Assembly: GCF_031598375.1 (NCBI RefSeq)
Contig: NZ_CP123872.1
Span: 2,166,501 to 2,230,500 of the forward strand
Origin: Temperatibacter marinus
Lineage (GTDB): Bacteria > Pseudomonadota > Alphaproteobacteria > Sphingomonadales > Kordiimonadaceae
DNA: 64,000 nt
Direction: 5' to 3'
How positions within the stretch are numbered: the stretch's first letter is position 1; the number at the start of each line of letters is the position of its first letter. This document shows, piece by piece, positions 34,963-44,496 of this stretch. A model generated the notes under the pieces. That model searched no databases and was not told the origin of the DNA. It saw only the letters and a list, made by a program, of their open reading frames with translations. Position numbers and translations under genes: made by a program.

Positions 34963-36777
34963 TTGAAGACGCAAGAGAAATTTGATTACCATTTTAGCAA
35001 AGCTATAGAGAATAAAGTAGCGACTTTATCGTCTCGTGAGAAAAGTTATCTGTTTAAGGTCATCTCTGAAAGCGTGACCAGATATACCAGAACCCTAGCT
35101 CTGATCGCAGTCTTCTATTATAGTCTAATTAGCCTGATGCATCCTGTCTTTTTATCTGGTTGGCCAATGAAGATACTGATGACGTTAGGCGTGAGTACGC
35201 TATGCTTTTGCCTCTATGTCTATCTTGGGATCCGAAGCAAGAGAATATCAATATATTTATCCCGGTGGTATTTATGGTTGATCATTGCTGCAGGAATTAC
35301 GAATACCTTCACTCATGTTTTTGTAACTCAAGATCATATTCAATTGTCATTGGCTGCAATCATTCCCATTGTCGTAGGCCTTCTAAGCTTTGACCGCCGT
35401 GGTTTTTTTAGTTTAAATTTCATTAGTTTAGGATTATTTGCCTATGCGATTACTACAGTTGAGGGGGCGTATGGAGCTCATTTCAGCTTTATGTATATTT
35501 TGTCGTTATTCATGTCCTATATAGCCTATGCTCCGCGAATAGATAATCATGTGGGTCAACTTATATTAGGGATTAAAGATAGATCACGATCCATCTTATT
35601 GAAGCTAAGGTCACAAGAGGCAGAAAAGTCAGCAGCGGATGCCAAAAAGTCATCTGAAGTAAAAAGTAAATTCTTAGCGAATGTTTCGCATGAATTACGC
35701 ACACCTCTTACAGGGGTTTCTGGTATGATTGATCTAATAGAGAAGGGGAATAAAGATGCCAGTTTATCCGCTCTTATCTCTCATGCTCACGAAAGTTCCA
35801 GACTGTTGATGACACTCATCAATGATATTCTCGATTTTTCAAAAATGGAAGCTGGAACCTTATCTCTTAATCCTAAGCCTGCATCTTTAAATCAAGTCTC
35901 TATGGCTGTGATTAATATGATGAGTCCAACGGCAAAATCTAAAGCGATCAGCCTGATTTTTGAACAAACTGGCTCTCAGCCAGAGACAGACAGTGTGATG
36001 GTCGACAGCGTAAGGCTGTCTCAAATTCTATTTAATTACGTGGGGAATGCCCTCAAATTCACAGATCAGGGATCAGTTAAAATGATTATGGACATAAAGG
36101 ATCAGAAAGACTCTTTACTTGTGACATGGTCTGTAATTGATAGTGGTGCAGGTATTCATCCTGACGCACAAGCGCTGCTTTTTAAACGGTTTCAGCAATC
36201 CGTCCATGAAAATGAAAGTCAGACGGTCGTTGAAGGTGCTGGGCTAGGGCTTGCGATTTCAAAGGAGATAGCAGAACTGATGGGCGGTGAAGTTGGTGTG
36301 GAAAGTGCACCAGGACTAGGGTCCACATTTAAGTTGCAGGCAACTTTCCAAAAGGCAAAATTAGAGCGACAGAAAGAGATAGATTATCTTGAAAAGCTTC
36401 AAGGGCAGAAGAAACTCAAAATTCTCTTAGCCGAGGATAATCGCATTAATCGGTTGTTGATAGGAAAACTGCTGGCCAATATTAATGTTGATCTGGATGA
36501 GGCTGAGGACGGATCTCAAGCCTTGCAAAAAGTGACAGAGAACACATCCCCTTATGATCTTATTATGACAGATGTTAGAATGCCAGTCATGGGGGGTGTT
36601 GATTTAGCTGTGCAACTTCGAGATAAGGGCATCTCGACGCCGATCATCTTCATCACAGCCAACAGTCAAGAAGATGAAATCAACAGTTACTGGCAGGTGG
36701 GGATGAATGGGTTCATCGGTAAACCAATTGATCCGCATGAGTTTTATAAAGTCATTTATGATAGTATTAAGGAATGA
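34963..36777 (+). CDS. Hybrid histidine kinase with receiver domain
   Basis: A 604-residue hybrid sensor kinase. About six membrane helices (residues 40-190) form the sensing part; a coiled linker (210-235) leads to HisKA with phospho-His243 in ANVSHELRTPLTG, a HATPase domain (NYVGNALKFTDQG, DSGAGI, GAGLGLAISKEIAELMGG), and a C-terminal receiver with phospho-Asp537 in MTDVRMP and Lys587 in IGKPIDP. No Hpt domain, so a separate phosphotransferase is needed for output. The predicted start is a TTG at 34963 with GAAGAA before it; this choice is uncertain. Confidence 0.88.
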   Translation: MKTQEKFDYHFSKAIENKVATLSSREKSYLFKVISESVTRYTRTLALIAVFYYSLISLMHPVFLSGWPMKILMTLGVSTLCFCLYVYLGIRSKRISIYLSRWYLWLIIAAGITNTFTHVFVTQDHIQLSLAAIIPIVVGLLSFDRRGFFSLNFISLGLFAYAITTVEGAYGAHFSFMYILSLFMSYIAYAPRIDNHVGQLILGIKDRSRSILLKLRSQEAEKSAADAKKSSEVKSKFLANVSHELRTPLTGVSGMIDLIEKGNKDASLSALISHAHESSRLLMTLINDILDFSKMEAGTLSLNPKPASLNQVSMAVINMMSPTAKSKAISLIFEQTGSQPETDSVMVDSVRLSQILFNYVGNALKFTDQGSVKMIMDIKDQKDSLLVTWSVIDSGAGIHPDAQALLFKRFQQSVHENESQTVVEGAGLGLAISKEIAELMGGEVGVESAPGLGSTFKLQATFQKAKLERQKEIDYLEKLQGQKKLKILLAEDNRINRLLIGKLLANINVDLDEAEDGSQALQKVTENTSPYDLIMTDVRMPVMGGVDLAVQLRDKGISTPIIFITANSQEDEINSYWQVGMNGFIGKPIDPHEFYKVIYDSIKE

Positions 36778-36914
36778 AGACCTTAGGAAATGTCTTATTT
36801 TTCTTGACATTCCTAGTGTCCACACCTAAGAAGCCCTTGCTTTTCATTAAAGCGGAAAAAATATGTGTCCCACTGAGAGACAAGGGTTCTCCCGTACTGT
36901 TACTCAAGGATATC

Positions 36915-36943
36915 CACCAGTCAGCGAGTTTCGCCCACTGGTG
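36915..36943 (+). other. Two-tier hairpin upstream of ffh
   Basis: caccagt / actggtg (7 bp) enclosing gcga-gtt-tcgc (4 bp, triloop), with 2-base internal loops. It is in the 252-base gap 36778-37029 after the kinase. The T-rich sequence after it is interrupted, so it is at best a weak terminator. I see no gene in that gap; an 82-residue frame there lacks a ribosome site and any recognisable features. Confidence 0.45.
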
Positions 36944-37029
36944 CGTTTCTGCTTTGTGTTTTGAAAAGTTCATAATTAACAGATGGTTACATCTAACTTT
37001 GGATGGTCATATAAAGGATTAACACAGGC

Positions 37030-38391
37030 ATGTTTGATAACTTGTCAGATAAATTAGGCGGTATTTTCGACGGTTTGAAACGTCGCGGCGCCCTTAAAGA
37101 ATCAGATGTTCAGGCAGCGATGCGCGAAGTGCGTATGGCTTTGCTCGAAGCTGATGTTGCCTTGCCCGTTGCCAAAAAATTTATTGCAGATGTTACCAAA
37201 GAAGCTGTTGGTCAAAAAGTTCTGAAATCGGTTTCTCCTGGTCAGCAGGTGGTTAAGATCGTTAATGACGCCATGGTTGAGATGTTGGGGTCTGAAAGCC
37301 AGTCTATTTCAACTGCCTCAGTGCCGCCAGTGCCAATTTTAATGGTAGGCCTACAAGGGTCGGGTAAAACCACATCCACAGGTAAAATCGCCAAGCGTCT
37401 CACAGAAAAAGAGAATAAAAAGGTCTTGATGGCCTCTTTAGATACGCGTCGTCCTGCTGCACAAGAACAACTGAAAATTCTTGGTGAGCAAATTGGGGTT
37501 AAAACGCTTCCAATCATTACGGGTCAACAACCTGTTGAAATTGCACGCCGCGCCATGGATGCAGCGAAACTTCAGGGATTTGATGTCGTCATGCTGGATA
37601 CGGCAGGTCGCCTGCATGTGGACGCAGATCTGATGACTGAAGTGCGCATGGTTCGTGATCTTGTGAATCCTCATGAAACTCTTCTTGTTGCCGATAGTTT
37701 GACAGGTCAAGATGCTGTAAATGTTGCCTCAGAATTTGATAAACAAGTGAATATTACTGGTGTTGTTCTTACGAGAATGGACGGTGATGGTCGTGGGGGT
37801 GCAGCTCTTTCGATGCGCGCAGTGACAGGCAAGCCGATTAAACTTGTTGGGACTGGCGAGAAGATGGAAGCTCTTGAAGAGTTCCATCCAGAGCGTGTTG
37901 CCTCTAGAATTCTTGGGATGGGCGATGTCGTCTCTCTTGTTGAGAAAGCACAAGAAACAATTGACGAAGCAGAAGCTGAGAAAATGGCCAAAAAAATGGC
38001 CAAAGGTACCTTCGATTTAGAGGACATGCGCTCTCAGATCCGTCAAATGGCAAAAATGGGCGGTATGAAGGGTGTTCTAAATCTCCTTCCTGGCGTCGGT
38101 AAAATTAAGCAAGCGATGAATCAATCGAGTGTCGATGACAAAGTTTTTAAGCGTCAGGAAGCGATTATCAATTCAATGACGCCACAGGAACGTGCGAAAC
38201 CGCAGGTTCTTAATGCCAGTCGCAAAAAGCGTATTGCAGCTGGTTCTGGAGTAACAGTAGCTGATGTAAATAAGCTTCTGAAAATGCATAAGCAAATGGC
38301 GAAGACAATGAAGCAAATGACTAAGCTTCAGAAATCTGGCCGGATGCCGAACATGGGGGGCATGCCTCCTGGGTTCGATAAACTATTTTAA
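37030..38391 (+). CDS. ffh: Signal recognition particle protein Ffh
   Basis: A 453-residue SRP54 GTPase: N-domain helices, G-domain with GLQGSGKTTSTGK, DTRRPAAQEQL, LDTAGRLH, TRMDGDGRGG and GTGEK, then Met-rich M-domain that binds the signal peptide and 4.5S RNA (residues 300 onward, ending MPNMGGMPPGFDKLF). Acts in co-translational membrane targeting with FtsY. First gene of ffh-rpsP-rimM-trmD-rplS; the 4.5S RNA gene is not visible in the window. Confidence 0.97.
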   Translation: MFDNLSDKLGGIFDGLKRRGALKESDVQAAMREVRMALLEADVALPVAKKFIADVTKEAVGQKVLKSVSPGQQVVKIVNDAMVEMLGSESQSISTASVPPVPILMVGLQGSGKTTSTGKIAKRLTEKENKKVLMASLDTRRPAAQEQLKILGEQIGVKTLPIITGQQPVEIARRAMDAAKLQGFDVVMLDTAGRLHVDADLMTEVRMVRDLVNPHETLLVADSLTGQDAVNVASEFDKQVNITGVVLTRMDGDGRGGAALSMRAVTGKPIKLVGTGEKMEALEEFHPERVASRILGMGDVVSLVEKAQETIDEAEAEKMAKKMAKGTFDLEDMRSQIRQMAKMGGMKGVLNLLPGVGKIKQAMNQSSVDDKVFKRQEAIINSMTPQERAKPQVLNASRKKRIAAGSGVTVADVNKLLKMHKQMAKTMKQMTKLQKSGRMPNMGGMPPGFDKLF

Positions 38392-38445
38392 TGAAATTCG
38401 GTCTGTTGAATAAGCTGACCAAGCTATAAAGAAAAGGAAAATATT

Positions 38446-38844
38446 ATGGCAACTTCAATTCGTTTGGCCCGTGGTGGTTCTAAAAAACGTCCTTACTACC
38501 GTATCGTTGTAGCTGATTCACGTTCCCCTCGTGATGGTCGTTACATTGAGCGTGTTGGATCTTATAACCCAATGCTTCCTAAAGACAGCGAAGAGCGCAT
38601 TCAATTCGATGCTGATGCTGTAAAAGCATGGCTTGCTAAAGGTGCGAAACCATCTGATCGTGTTTCACGTTTTCTAGAAAACGCTGGCATCCTAGAAGCA
38701 AAATCACGGAATAATCCTTCAAAAGCGAAGCCTGGCCAAAAAGCTTTGGATCGCGAAGAAGAGCGTAAAGAAAAAGCTGAAGCTGCTGCCGCGGCTGCCG
38801 CTGAAGCGGCTGCAGCACCTGCAGAAGAAGCTGCTGAAGAGTAA
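38446..38844 (+). CDS. rpsP: 30S ribosomal protein bS16
   Basis: A 132-residue bS16: [24 protein letters not shown] at the start and GSYNP... [13 protein letters not shown] in the core. The last 40 residues are a Lys/Glu then Ala-rich tail ([20 protein letters not shown]), longer than in E. coli (82 residues) but usual for many Alphaproteobacteria. Ribosome site AGGAAAAT lies 5 bases upstream. Confidence 0.97.
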   Translation: MATSIRLARGGSKKRPYYRIVVADSRSPRDGRYIERVGSYNPMLPKDSEERIQFDADAVKAWLAKGAKPSDRVSRFLENAGILEAKSRNNPSKAKPGQKALDREEERKEKAEAAAAAAAEAAAAPAEEAAEE

Positions 38845-38926
38845 GCTTTACTCTATTGCGTTATCTCTTTCTGTTTTAGGGGGCTTGCATGCAGGTCCCC
38901 TTTGACGCTTTTATAAGGCTAATGTC

Positions 38927-39577
38927 ATGAAAAAGAAGGCAAGTCATACCCCAGAAGCCAGTCGTGAGCAGTTTGGACTTGCGACCGTGGATGAAAATGA
39001 GTGGATCTGTGTTGGTGCTTTTACAGGGGCTCACGGTGTCCGCGGAGATGTGCGCTTGAAATCTTTCACTGAGGACCCTGAAGAATTATTGACTTTCAAT
39101 AGTATACATCGTGGTCCAGGGGGCCCGATCGTAGAATTTAAAGCAAAAAAACACATCAAGGGGGGCTATGCTGTGGCCGTTGAGGGGGTTGCTGATTGCA
39201 ATGCCGCCGAGGCTCAGCAGGGTGTACAGCTTTATGTTTCTCGCGAAGAGTTCAGTGATCTGGATGATGACGAATTTTATCTGGCAGATCTTATTGGAAT
39301 CGAGGCGGTTGATATTGATGCTGAACCAGTTGGATTAATTCGCGCTGTAGAGAATTTTGGTGCTGACGATCTTCTGGAAATCGCTTTATACACTCCTGTT
39401 AAGGGAATCGGAAAGCTTGCGATGATTCCATTTCGAAAGGAATGGGTGCCTCAGTTGGATTTACAAGCAGGGCGTGCTGTTGTTGCTTTCCAAGAGTGGG
39501 TTGATACTCAAGTCGAAGTGCCAACAGATTCGAGTAAGGCGGAAGCTGAAGAAAAGCGTAATACTTCAAAGGGTTAA
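38927..39577 (+). CDS. rimM: Ribosome maturation factor RimM
   Basis: A 216-residue RimM: N-terminal domain with GAFTGAHGVRGDVRLKSFTEDPE and a PRC-barrel domain at about 115-185 (FYLADLIGIEAVD, IPFRKEWVPQLD). Helps mature the 30S head with uS19. The N-terminus extends about 25 residues beyond the usual start and the C-terminus has a charged tail. 81 bases after rpsP; 6 before trmD. Confidence 0.95.
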   Translation: MKKKASHTPEASREQFGLATVDENEWICVGAFTGAHGVRGDVRLKSFTEDPEELLTFNSIHRGPGGPIVEFKAKKHIKGGYAVAVEGVADCNAAEAQQGVQLYVSREEFSDLDDDEFYLADLIGIEAVDIDAEPVGLIRAVENFGADDLLEIALYTPVKGIGKLAMIPFRKEWVPQLDLQAGRAVVAFQEWVDTQVEVPTDSSKAEAEEKRNTSKG

Positions 39578-39583
39578 GAATAG

Positions 39584-40288
39584 ATGGTGTTTCAAGCGAA
39601 CATATTGACAATTTTTCCGGATATGTTTCCGGGATATTTGGGCATGTCGCTGGCAGGAAAAGGTCTAAAAAATGGCCTTTGGAGGCTAAAAACACTGGAC
39701 ATTCGTGACTTTTCTGATAATAAGCACCGCAATGTAGACGATACTCCAGCAGGCGGTGGCCCTGGAATGGTGATGCGGGCCGATATTCTGGCACAGGCAA
39801 TAGATGCAAGTGTTAAGGATTTGGGATCAGAGAAACCAATTGTTTACATGAGCCCCCGCGGTAAGCATTTCAACCAGAAAATGGCTGAAGAATGGTTACA
39901 TGCAGGGGGGGTGTCAGTCTTGTGTGGACGTTTCGAAGGCGTTGATGAACGCGTTCTTGAAGCAAGGAACATACAAGAGGTCAGTTTGGGTGATTTTATC
40001 CTCTCTGGCGGTGAGCCAGCCGCGATGGCAATGCTGGACAGTGTGATCCGAATGATTCCTGGGGTAATGGGAAAACAGGAAACACTTGATGAAGAAAGTT
40101 TCGCTGCAGGGCTCTTAGAGTATCCACAGTATACCAGGCCTAGTGTTTGGGAAGGTCGGGAAATCCCGGAGGTTCTCACGAGTGGGAACCACAAGAAAGT
40201 TGCTGAATGGCGGCTTGAACAAAGTGAAAAAATAACTCGCTTACGCCGGCCGGATCTCTGGTCGACCTATGAGCGGGACAAGAAATAA
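39584..40288 (+). CDS. trmD: tRNA (guanine37-N1)-methyltransferase
   Basis: A 234-residue SPOUT methyltransferase: [26 protein letters not shown] and the knotted SAM site [20 protein letters not shown]. Methylates G37 of several tRNAs, keeping the reading frame. Start ATG 6 bases after the rimM stop; alphaproteobacterial TrmD is typically 230-240 residues. Confidence 0.96.
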   Translation: MVFQANILTIFPDMFPGYLGMSLAGKGLKNGLWRLKTLDIRDFSDNKHRNVDDTPAGGGPGMVMRADILAQAIDASVKDLGSEKPIVYMSPRGKHFNQKMAEEWLHAGGVSVLCGRFEGVDERVLEARNIQEVSLGDFILSGGEPAAMAMLDSVIRMIPGVMGKQETLDEESFAAGLLEYPQYTRPSVWEGREIPEVLTSGNHKKVAEWRLEQSEKITRLRRPDLWSTYERDKK

Positions 40289-40302
40289 AAAAGGAAAAGA
40301 CA

Positions 40303-40662
40303 ATGGATATTATCCAGAAGCTTGAGCAAGAAAATATTGCTAAACTGACCGAAGGTAAAGAAATCCCTGATTTTCAGGCTGGCGACACACTAAAAGTCGG
40401 CGTGAAAATTAAAGAGGGCAGCCGTGAGCGTGTACAGAACTATGAAGGTCTCTGCATTGCTCGCTCTAACAAAGGCATCTCATCAAACTTCACAGTCCGT
40501 AAGATTTCATACGGTGAAGGTGTTGAGCGTGTATTTCCACTTTATGGCCCAGCTGTAGATAGCATCGAAGTTATTCGTCGTGGTAAAGTACGTCGTGCGA
40601 AACTTTACTATCTCCGTAGCCGTCGTGGTAAAGCTGCACGTATTAAAGAGCGTCGTCGCTAA
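40303..40662 (+). CDS. rplS: 50S ribosomal protein bL19
   Basis: A 119-residue bL19: [26 protein letters not shown], then [17 protein letters not shown] and [22 protein letters not shown]. Lies at the 30S-50S interface. Last gene of the ffh-rplS block, followed by a strong terminator. Confidence 0.97.
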   Translation: MDIIQKLEQENIAKLTEGKEIPDFQAGDTLKVGVKIKEGSRERVQNYEGLCIARSNKGISSNFTVRKISYGEGVERVFPLYGPAVDSIEVIRRGKVRRAKLYYLRSRRGKAARIKERRR

Positions 40663-40687
40663 TCAAATTATCCTATATGGATATGAA

Positions 40688-40720
40688 AAAGCTCAGTCAG
40701 CAATGACTGGGCTTTTTTTT
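40688..40720 (+). terminator. Intrinsic terminator after rplS
   Basis: Stem aaagctcagtca (40688-40699) / tgactgggcttt (40704-40715, one G-U pair), loop gcaa, then eight Ts. Confidence 0.9.
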
Positions 40721-40723
40721 ATA

Positions 40724-40750
40724 TAAAAAAAGCAGGACCGAAGTCCTGCT
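40724..40750 (-). terminator. Intrinsic terminator of the TPR gene
   Basis: agcaggac (40731-40738) / gtcctgct (40743-40750), loop cgaa; followed on the minus strand by a 7-base U-run. It lies back to back with the rplS terminator. Confidence 0.88.
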
Positions 40751-40772
40751 GTTAGAGTGAGGGAGCTGTCGT

Positions 40773-41270
40773 TTATTTGGCAGCGAATGATTTCATTTCA
40801 ATTGCAGTGGAGGCTTTGGCAATGAGACGATTAATCGTAGCGACATTCGCTTGTTGCTTTTTCGCTTTTGAGAGATAAGTCATAGCTTTCTCTGGTTGCT
40901 CTAGGATAATGTATATTACTCCTAGATTTAGGTTTGCTCGCCAATTTTGTCTATCGTGTTTAAGGGCTGCCTTGCAGCTGCTAATGGCGTCTTCGAATTT
41001 GCCCAAATTTTGTTCTGCTACACAGAGGTTATTATAAGCGTTCGCTTTATGTGCAGGCGCTAAATTTATACGGCTTGCTCTTTTTAGCTTTGAATAGGCC
41101 TTTTTATAGTCGCCTTTTTGTAAGGCAATAGTGCCGCTTTTAAGATCTGCATTGGGCTGGACTGTTACATGGAGTGAGTTGTCATGAGCAAGAGCTGCAT
41201 TTGTCAAAAAAAGTGAGCCTGAAAGGGCTAGCGTCGTGATGGTGGTTTTTACTGCTGTCAGGGTAAACAT
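40773..41270 (-). CDS. Exported TPR-repeat protein
   Basis: A 165-residue protein with a signal peptide (cleavage near ALA-HD, residue 29) and three tetratricopeptide repeats (GTIALQKGDYKKAYSKLKRA; KANAYNNLCVAEQNLGKFEDAI; WRANLNLGVIYIILEQPEKAM). TPRs mediate protein contacts; the partner is unknown. The ATG at 41270 has GAGGATCT upstream; a longer frame to 41465 would run through a LysR gene's promoter and start, so it was rejected. Divergent from the LysR gene, with two operator-like palindromes between, so regulation by LysR is likely. Confidence 0.85.
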   Translation of the reverse strand: MFTLTAVKTTITTLALSGSLFLTNAALAHDNSLHVTVQPNADLKSGTIALQKGDYKKAYSKLKRASRINLAPAHKANAYNNLCVAEQNLGKFEDAISSCKAALKHDRQNWRANLNLGVIYIILEQPEKAMTYLSKAKKQQANVATINRLIAKASTAIEMKSFAAK

Positions 41271-41321
41271 TTTAGATCCTCTTTCATCTTTGTTGTTGTC
41301 TTCGATATGTCTAACGTATAT

Positions 41322-41335
41322 ATTCAGATATGAAT
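41322..41335. promoter_or_regulatory. LysR-type operator site 1 (attca-gata-tgaat)
   Basis: 14-base palindrome with 5-bp arms. It is repeated at 41364-41377 with one central base changed. Confidence 0.65.
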
Positions 41336-41363
41336 AATAAATAGAATATATTGCATAATAATT

Positions 41364-41377
41364 ATTCAAATATGAAT
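41364..41377. promoter_or_regulatory. LysR-type operator site 2 (attca-aata-tgaat)
   Basis: Second copy, centre 42 bp (four helical turns) from the first, 10 bases before the LysR start. The TTCA-N6-TGAA symmetry fits a LysR dimer pair of sites for autoregulation and control of the divergent TPR gene. Confidence 0.65.
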
Positions 41378-41387
41378 AGGATGGAAG

Positions 41388-42293
41388 ATGGAATGGAACC
41401 ACATTAAATATTTCTTGAAGATGGCCGAAACAGGCTCTCTTCTTTCCGCAGCGAAGGAATTGCAAGTGTCACAGCCTACGCTAAGTCGTCATTTGACTGC
41501 TTTGGAAGATGACTTAGGGACAGCAGTCTTTACCCGAAAAACCAAAGGGCTGGAATTAACAGCAGCGGGTGAGCAATTGCGTGAATATGCAGAACAAATG
41601 AGTGAAAGCGCTATGGCCATAGAGCGGATTGCCATGGGAGCGGATCTCACTCTCGCGGGTCCCGTTACCATTACAGTTGTGGATAGTATCGGGACTGAAT
41701 GGCTGACGGAAAATCTTTTTGCTTTTCATGAAAAATTCCCAGACATAGAGCTTACATTGAGGATCGAGGACAGCAGCGCTGACCTCATGAGGAAGGAAGC
41801 AGATATCGCTATTCGTATGTATCGGCCTGAACAGCCAGATTTAATCGGGAAGAAAGTCGGCGTGATGACCTACGGTCTTTATAGTTCAGAAAAATATCTT
41901 TCCACTGCAGGAGAGCCAAAAAAACTGCGAGATATTCAAGATCATCGCATGGTTCTGGCTACGGGAACAATTCTCAAATTCGTAAAACCGCTCTTAAAGG
42001 AAATGAATATAAAGCTTGGAAAAGTGGCTTTCTCTGCAAATAGTGCGATTGCATTGGCAAAGGCCACAAGAATGGGGTACGGCATTGGTATTCATAGCAG
42101 TTTTTCAGCGCTTAGATACCCAGAGCTAAAGCCTGTTCTTAATGGGCATCAGAAATATTCAGAAATCTGGTTGGTCACACATGAAGATATCCATAGAAGT
42201 GCAAGAATACGGGCGGTGTTTGATTATTTGAGTGAGTTATTTGCAGGCTATATGAAGCAACTGCGAGCAAAAGAGGATTTGTCAGCATTGTAA
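41388..42293 (+). CDS. LysR-family transcriptional regulator
   Basis: A 301-residue LTTR: N-terminal HTH (MEWNHIKYFLKMAETGSLLSAAKELQVSQPTLSRHLTALEDDLG) and a two-lobed effector domain from residue 90. Divergent from the TPR gene with twin palindromic sites. A GGATGG site overlaps operator 2. Effector unknown; no metabolic genes adjacent. A terminator-like hairpin follows at 42368. Confidence 0.92.
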   Translation: MEWNHIKYFLKMAETGSLLSAAKELQVSQPTLSRHLTALEDDLGTAVFTRKTKGLELTAAGEQLREYAEQMSESAMAIERIAMGADLTLAGPVTITVVDSIGTEWLTENLFAFHEKFPDIELTLRIEDSSADLMRKEADIAIRMYRPEQPDLIGKKVGVMTYGLYSSEKYLSTAGEPKKLRDIQDHRMVLATGTILKFVKPLLKEMNIKLGKVAFSANSAIALAKATRMGYGIGIHSSFSALRYPELKPVLNGHQKYSEIWLVTHEDIHRSARIRAVFDYLSELFAGYMKQLRAKEDLSAL

Positions 42294-42367
42294 TTTTATT
42301 GCTTTTTGATGCAAGTCAGTGATCTTTTGTTGCGCTGCATATAAAAGCGGTCTATGTAGCCTAAAAC

Positions 42368-42389
42368 CGCCTGATGTACAGGCGTTTTT
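42368..42389 (+). terminator. Intrinsic terminator between LysR gene and leuC
   Basis: cgcctg (42368-42373) / caggcg (42379-42384), loop atgta, five Ts. No Leu-rich leader peptide was seen before it, so it is taken as the LysR-gene terminator rather than a leu attenuator. Confidence 0.7.
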
Positions 42390-42467
42390 ACCTTACTTAT
42401 TGGTCCTGAAGCTCTCTACACTTGATCAGATGAGAAAGAGAACTATTGAATTGAAATGGAGTCTATG

Positions 42468-43868
42468 ATGACACAGACGATGTATGATAAAATTTGGCAC
42501 CATCATGTTGTAGAAGAACGCGGTGACGGTGTCGCTCTCTTGTACATTGATCGTCAAATTATTCATGAGGTAACTTCCCCACAAGCTTTTGAAGGGTTGA
42601 GACTCGCGAATAGGAAGCTACGTCGTCGAGATGCGAATATAGCTGTGCCAGATCATAATGTACCGACAAAAAATCGCCATCTGCCAAACCCAGATCCAAG
42701 CAGCAAAGAGCAGCTTGAAACGCTTGAGCAAAATGTGGACGCTTTCGATGTGAACTATATTCCTATGGATGATATTCGCCAAGGGATCGTTCATGTGGTT
42801 GGCCCAGAACAGGGCATCACACAGCCAGGAATTACAATGGTCTGTGGAGACAGTCATACGTCAACAAATGGGGCTTTTGGTGCTCTAGCTTTCGGCATAG
42901 GCACCTCTGAAATCGAACATGCTTTTGCCACACAAACTCTGGTGCTTAAAAAGTCTAAAAGTATGCGTGTAAAGATTGAAGGCACACTGCCTTTCGGTTG
43001 CTCTGCTAAAGATATGGCGCTTGCAGTGATTGGAAAACTTGGAACTGCAGGTGGGACGGGATATGTGATTGAGTATGCTGGATCAATGGTTGAAGGCCTG
43101 TCAATGGAAGGACGTATGACATTATGCAACATGTCTATTGAGGCTGGTGCTCGTGCAGGTATGGTTGCACCAGATGAAACAACTTTCAATTACATCAAGG
43201 GGCGCCCTTTTGCCCCCAAAGGCGGACAGTGGAATGCAGCGGTCGCTTATTGGAAATCTCTGGTAAGTGATGAGGGAGCAAATTTTGACAAGGAAGTGAC
43301 ATTAACTCAGGATGATATTGTGCCGCTTGTGACTTGGGGAACCAGTCCGGAAGATGTGATTCCGGTGACAGCAGAAATTCCAGCCCCATCAAGTTTTGCT
43401 GACCCGAATAAGCAAGTCGCAGCAGAAGCCTCTCTTGATTATATGGGATTAGCGGCGGGGACACCGATGCAAGAAGTCTCTGTTGATCGTGTCTTTGTCG
43501 GGTCTTGTACGAATAGTCGTATTGAAGACCTACGGCAAGCTGCGGCTATGATTAAAGGCCGTAAAATCTCGGAAAGTGTGAAAGAGGCGATCATTGTTCC
43601 TGGCTCTGGTCTCGTTAAACATATGGCAGAGGAAGAGGGGCTGGATAAGCTCTTCATAGAGGCTGGTTTTGAGTGGCGTGAACCAGGTTGTTCAATGTGC
43701 TTGGCAATGAACCCTGATAAAGCAGGGCCTGGTGAGCATGTAGCCAGCACGAGCAATAGAAATTTTGTCTCAAGGCAAGGGCCAGGAGCAAGGACACATC
43801 TTGTTTCACCGGCTATGGCTGTGGGGGCTGCAATAGCCGGCCATTTTGTTGATGTCAGAAATTATTAA
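42468..43868 (+). CDS. leuC: 3-isopropylmalate dehydratase large subunit
   Basis: A 466-residue aconitase-family subunit: [19 protein letters not shown], 4Fe-4S ligands in FVGSCTNSR and PGCSMC, and [14 protein letters not shown] at the end. With LeuD it isomerises 2-isopropylmalate to 3-isopropylmalate in leucine synthesis. The ATG at 42468 lies 6 bases after TGGAG; two upstream in-frame ATGs (42456, 42465) are possible. Operon leuC-leuD-leuB-asd. Confidence 0.97.
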   Translation: MTQTMYDKIWHHHVVEERGDGVALLYIDRQIIHEVTSPQAFEGLRLANRKLRRRDANIAVPDHNVPTKNRHLPNPDPSSKEQLETLEQNVDAFDVNYIPMDDIRQGIVHVVGPEQGITQPGITMVCGDSHTSTNGAFGALAFGIGTSEIEHAFATQTLVLKKSKSMRVKIEGTLPFGCSAKDMALAVIGKLGTAGGTGYVIEYAGSMVEGLSMEGRMTLCNMSIEAGARAGMVAPDETTFNYIKGRPFAPKGGQWNAAVAYWKSLVSDEGANFDKEVTLTQDDIVPLVTWGTSPEDVIPVTAEIPAPSSFADPNKQVAAEASLDYMGLAAGTPMQEVSVDRVFVGSCTNSRIEDLRQAAAMIKGRKISESVKEAIIVPGSGLVKHMAEEEGLDKLFIEAGFEWREPGCSMCLAMNPDKAGPGEHVASTSNRNFVSRQGPGARTHLVSPAMAVGAAIAGHFVDVRNY

Positions 43869-43883
43869 AAGAGGAGTAAGACG

Positions 43884-44492
43884 ATGAAAGCATTTAAAAC
43901 AGTAACCTCTATTCCTACTCCTTTCCCGCGTGTGAATGTGGACACAGATGTTATTATTCAAGGGCAATTCCTGAAAACCATCAAACGAACCGGATTAGGC
44001 GTGCATGCCTTTAACAGTATTCGATATGATAGGGAGGGTAATCATATTCCTGATAATATCTTCGACAGAGTGCCGTATAATAGCGCTTCAATTCTGGTTG
44101 CGGGGGATAATTTTGGCTGCGGATCTAGTCGTGAGCATGCTCCTTGGGCTATAGGAGATATGGGATATCGCTGCGTAATAGCACCCAGCTTTGCAGACAT
44201 CTTTGCAGGGAATTGCGCAAAGAACGGGATTGTCACTGTTTGTTTGCCACAAGAGCAGATTGACATTTTGGTGGCTGAAGGCCAAGCAGAGCGAGAAATT
44301 ACAGTAGATTTAGAAGAGAAAACTGTAACTATTGAAGGGGATAAGCAATTCTCGTTTGACTATAATGCTGTTCACCGCCATATGCTGTTGAATGGACTGG
44401 ATGAAATTGGTCAAACTCTACAATCCGATGCAGCCATTACGGCCTATGAAAATGAAAGACGCCTTGTAACACCTTGGCTGTTTAGCGAGTAA
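43884..44492 (+). CDS. leuD: 3-isopropylmalate dehydratase small subunit
   Basis: A 202-residue swivel-domain subunit of isopropylmalate isomerase: [16 protein letters not shown] is the family signature. Partner of the LeuC just upstream (15-base gap), followed by leuB after 4 bases. Length is normal. Confidence 0.97.
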   Translation: MKAFKTVTSIPTPFPRVNVDTDVIIQGQFLKTIKRTGLGVHAFNSIRYDREGNHIPDNIFDRVPYNSASILVAGDNFGCGSSREHAPWAIGDMGYRCVIAPSFADIFAGNCAKNGIVTVCLPQEQIDILVAEGQAEREITVDLEEKTVTIEGDKQFSFDYNAVHRHMLLNGLDEIGQTLQSDAAITAYENERRLVTPWLFSE

Positions 44493-44496
44493 GATA

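Noticed and set aside
36774-37022. 82-codon open frame between the hybrid kinase and ffh
   Set aside because: No ribosome site, no recognisable domain, atypical composition; it spans a hairpin better read as RNA structure.
36778-37029. Possible 4.5S (SRP) RNA next to ffh
   Set aside because: The conserved SRP RNA core (the GGTCAGG...GGAAGG...AGCAGCC region) is not present on either strand.
37242-38027. Long minus-strand frames inside ffh, leuC, pyk and the sortilin-like genes
   Set aside because: They mirror conserved genes on the other strand and show no ribosome sites or domains.
41280-41465. N-terminal extension of the TPR protein to 41465
   Set aside because: Would overlap the divergent LysR start and both operator palindromes; the shorter form has a signal peptide and a ribosome site.
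42300-42455. Leucine attenuator before leuC
   Set aside because: A terminator hairpin is there, but no leader peptide with Leu codons precedes it, so it most likely ends the LysR transcript.
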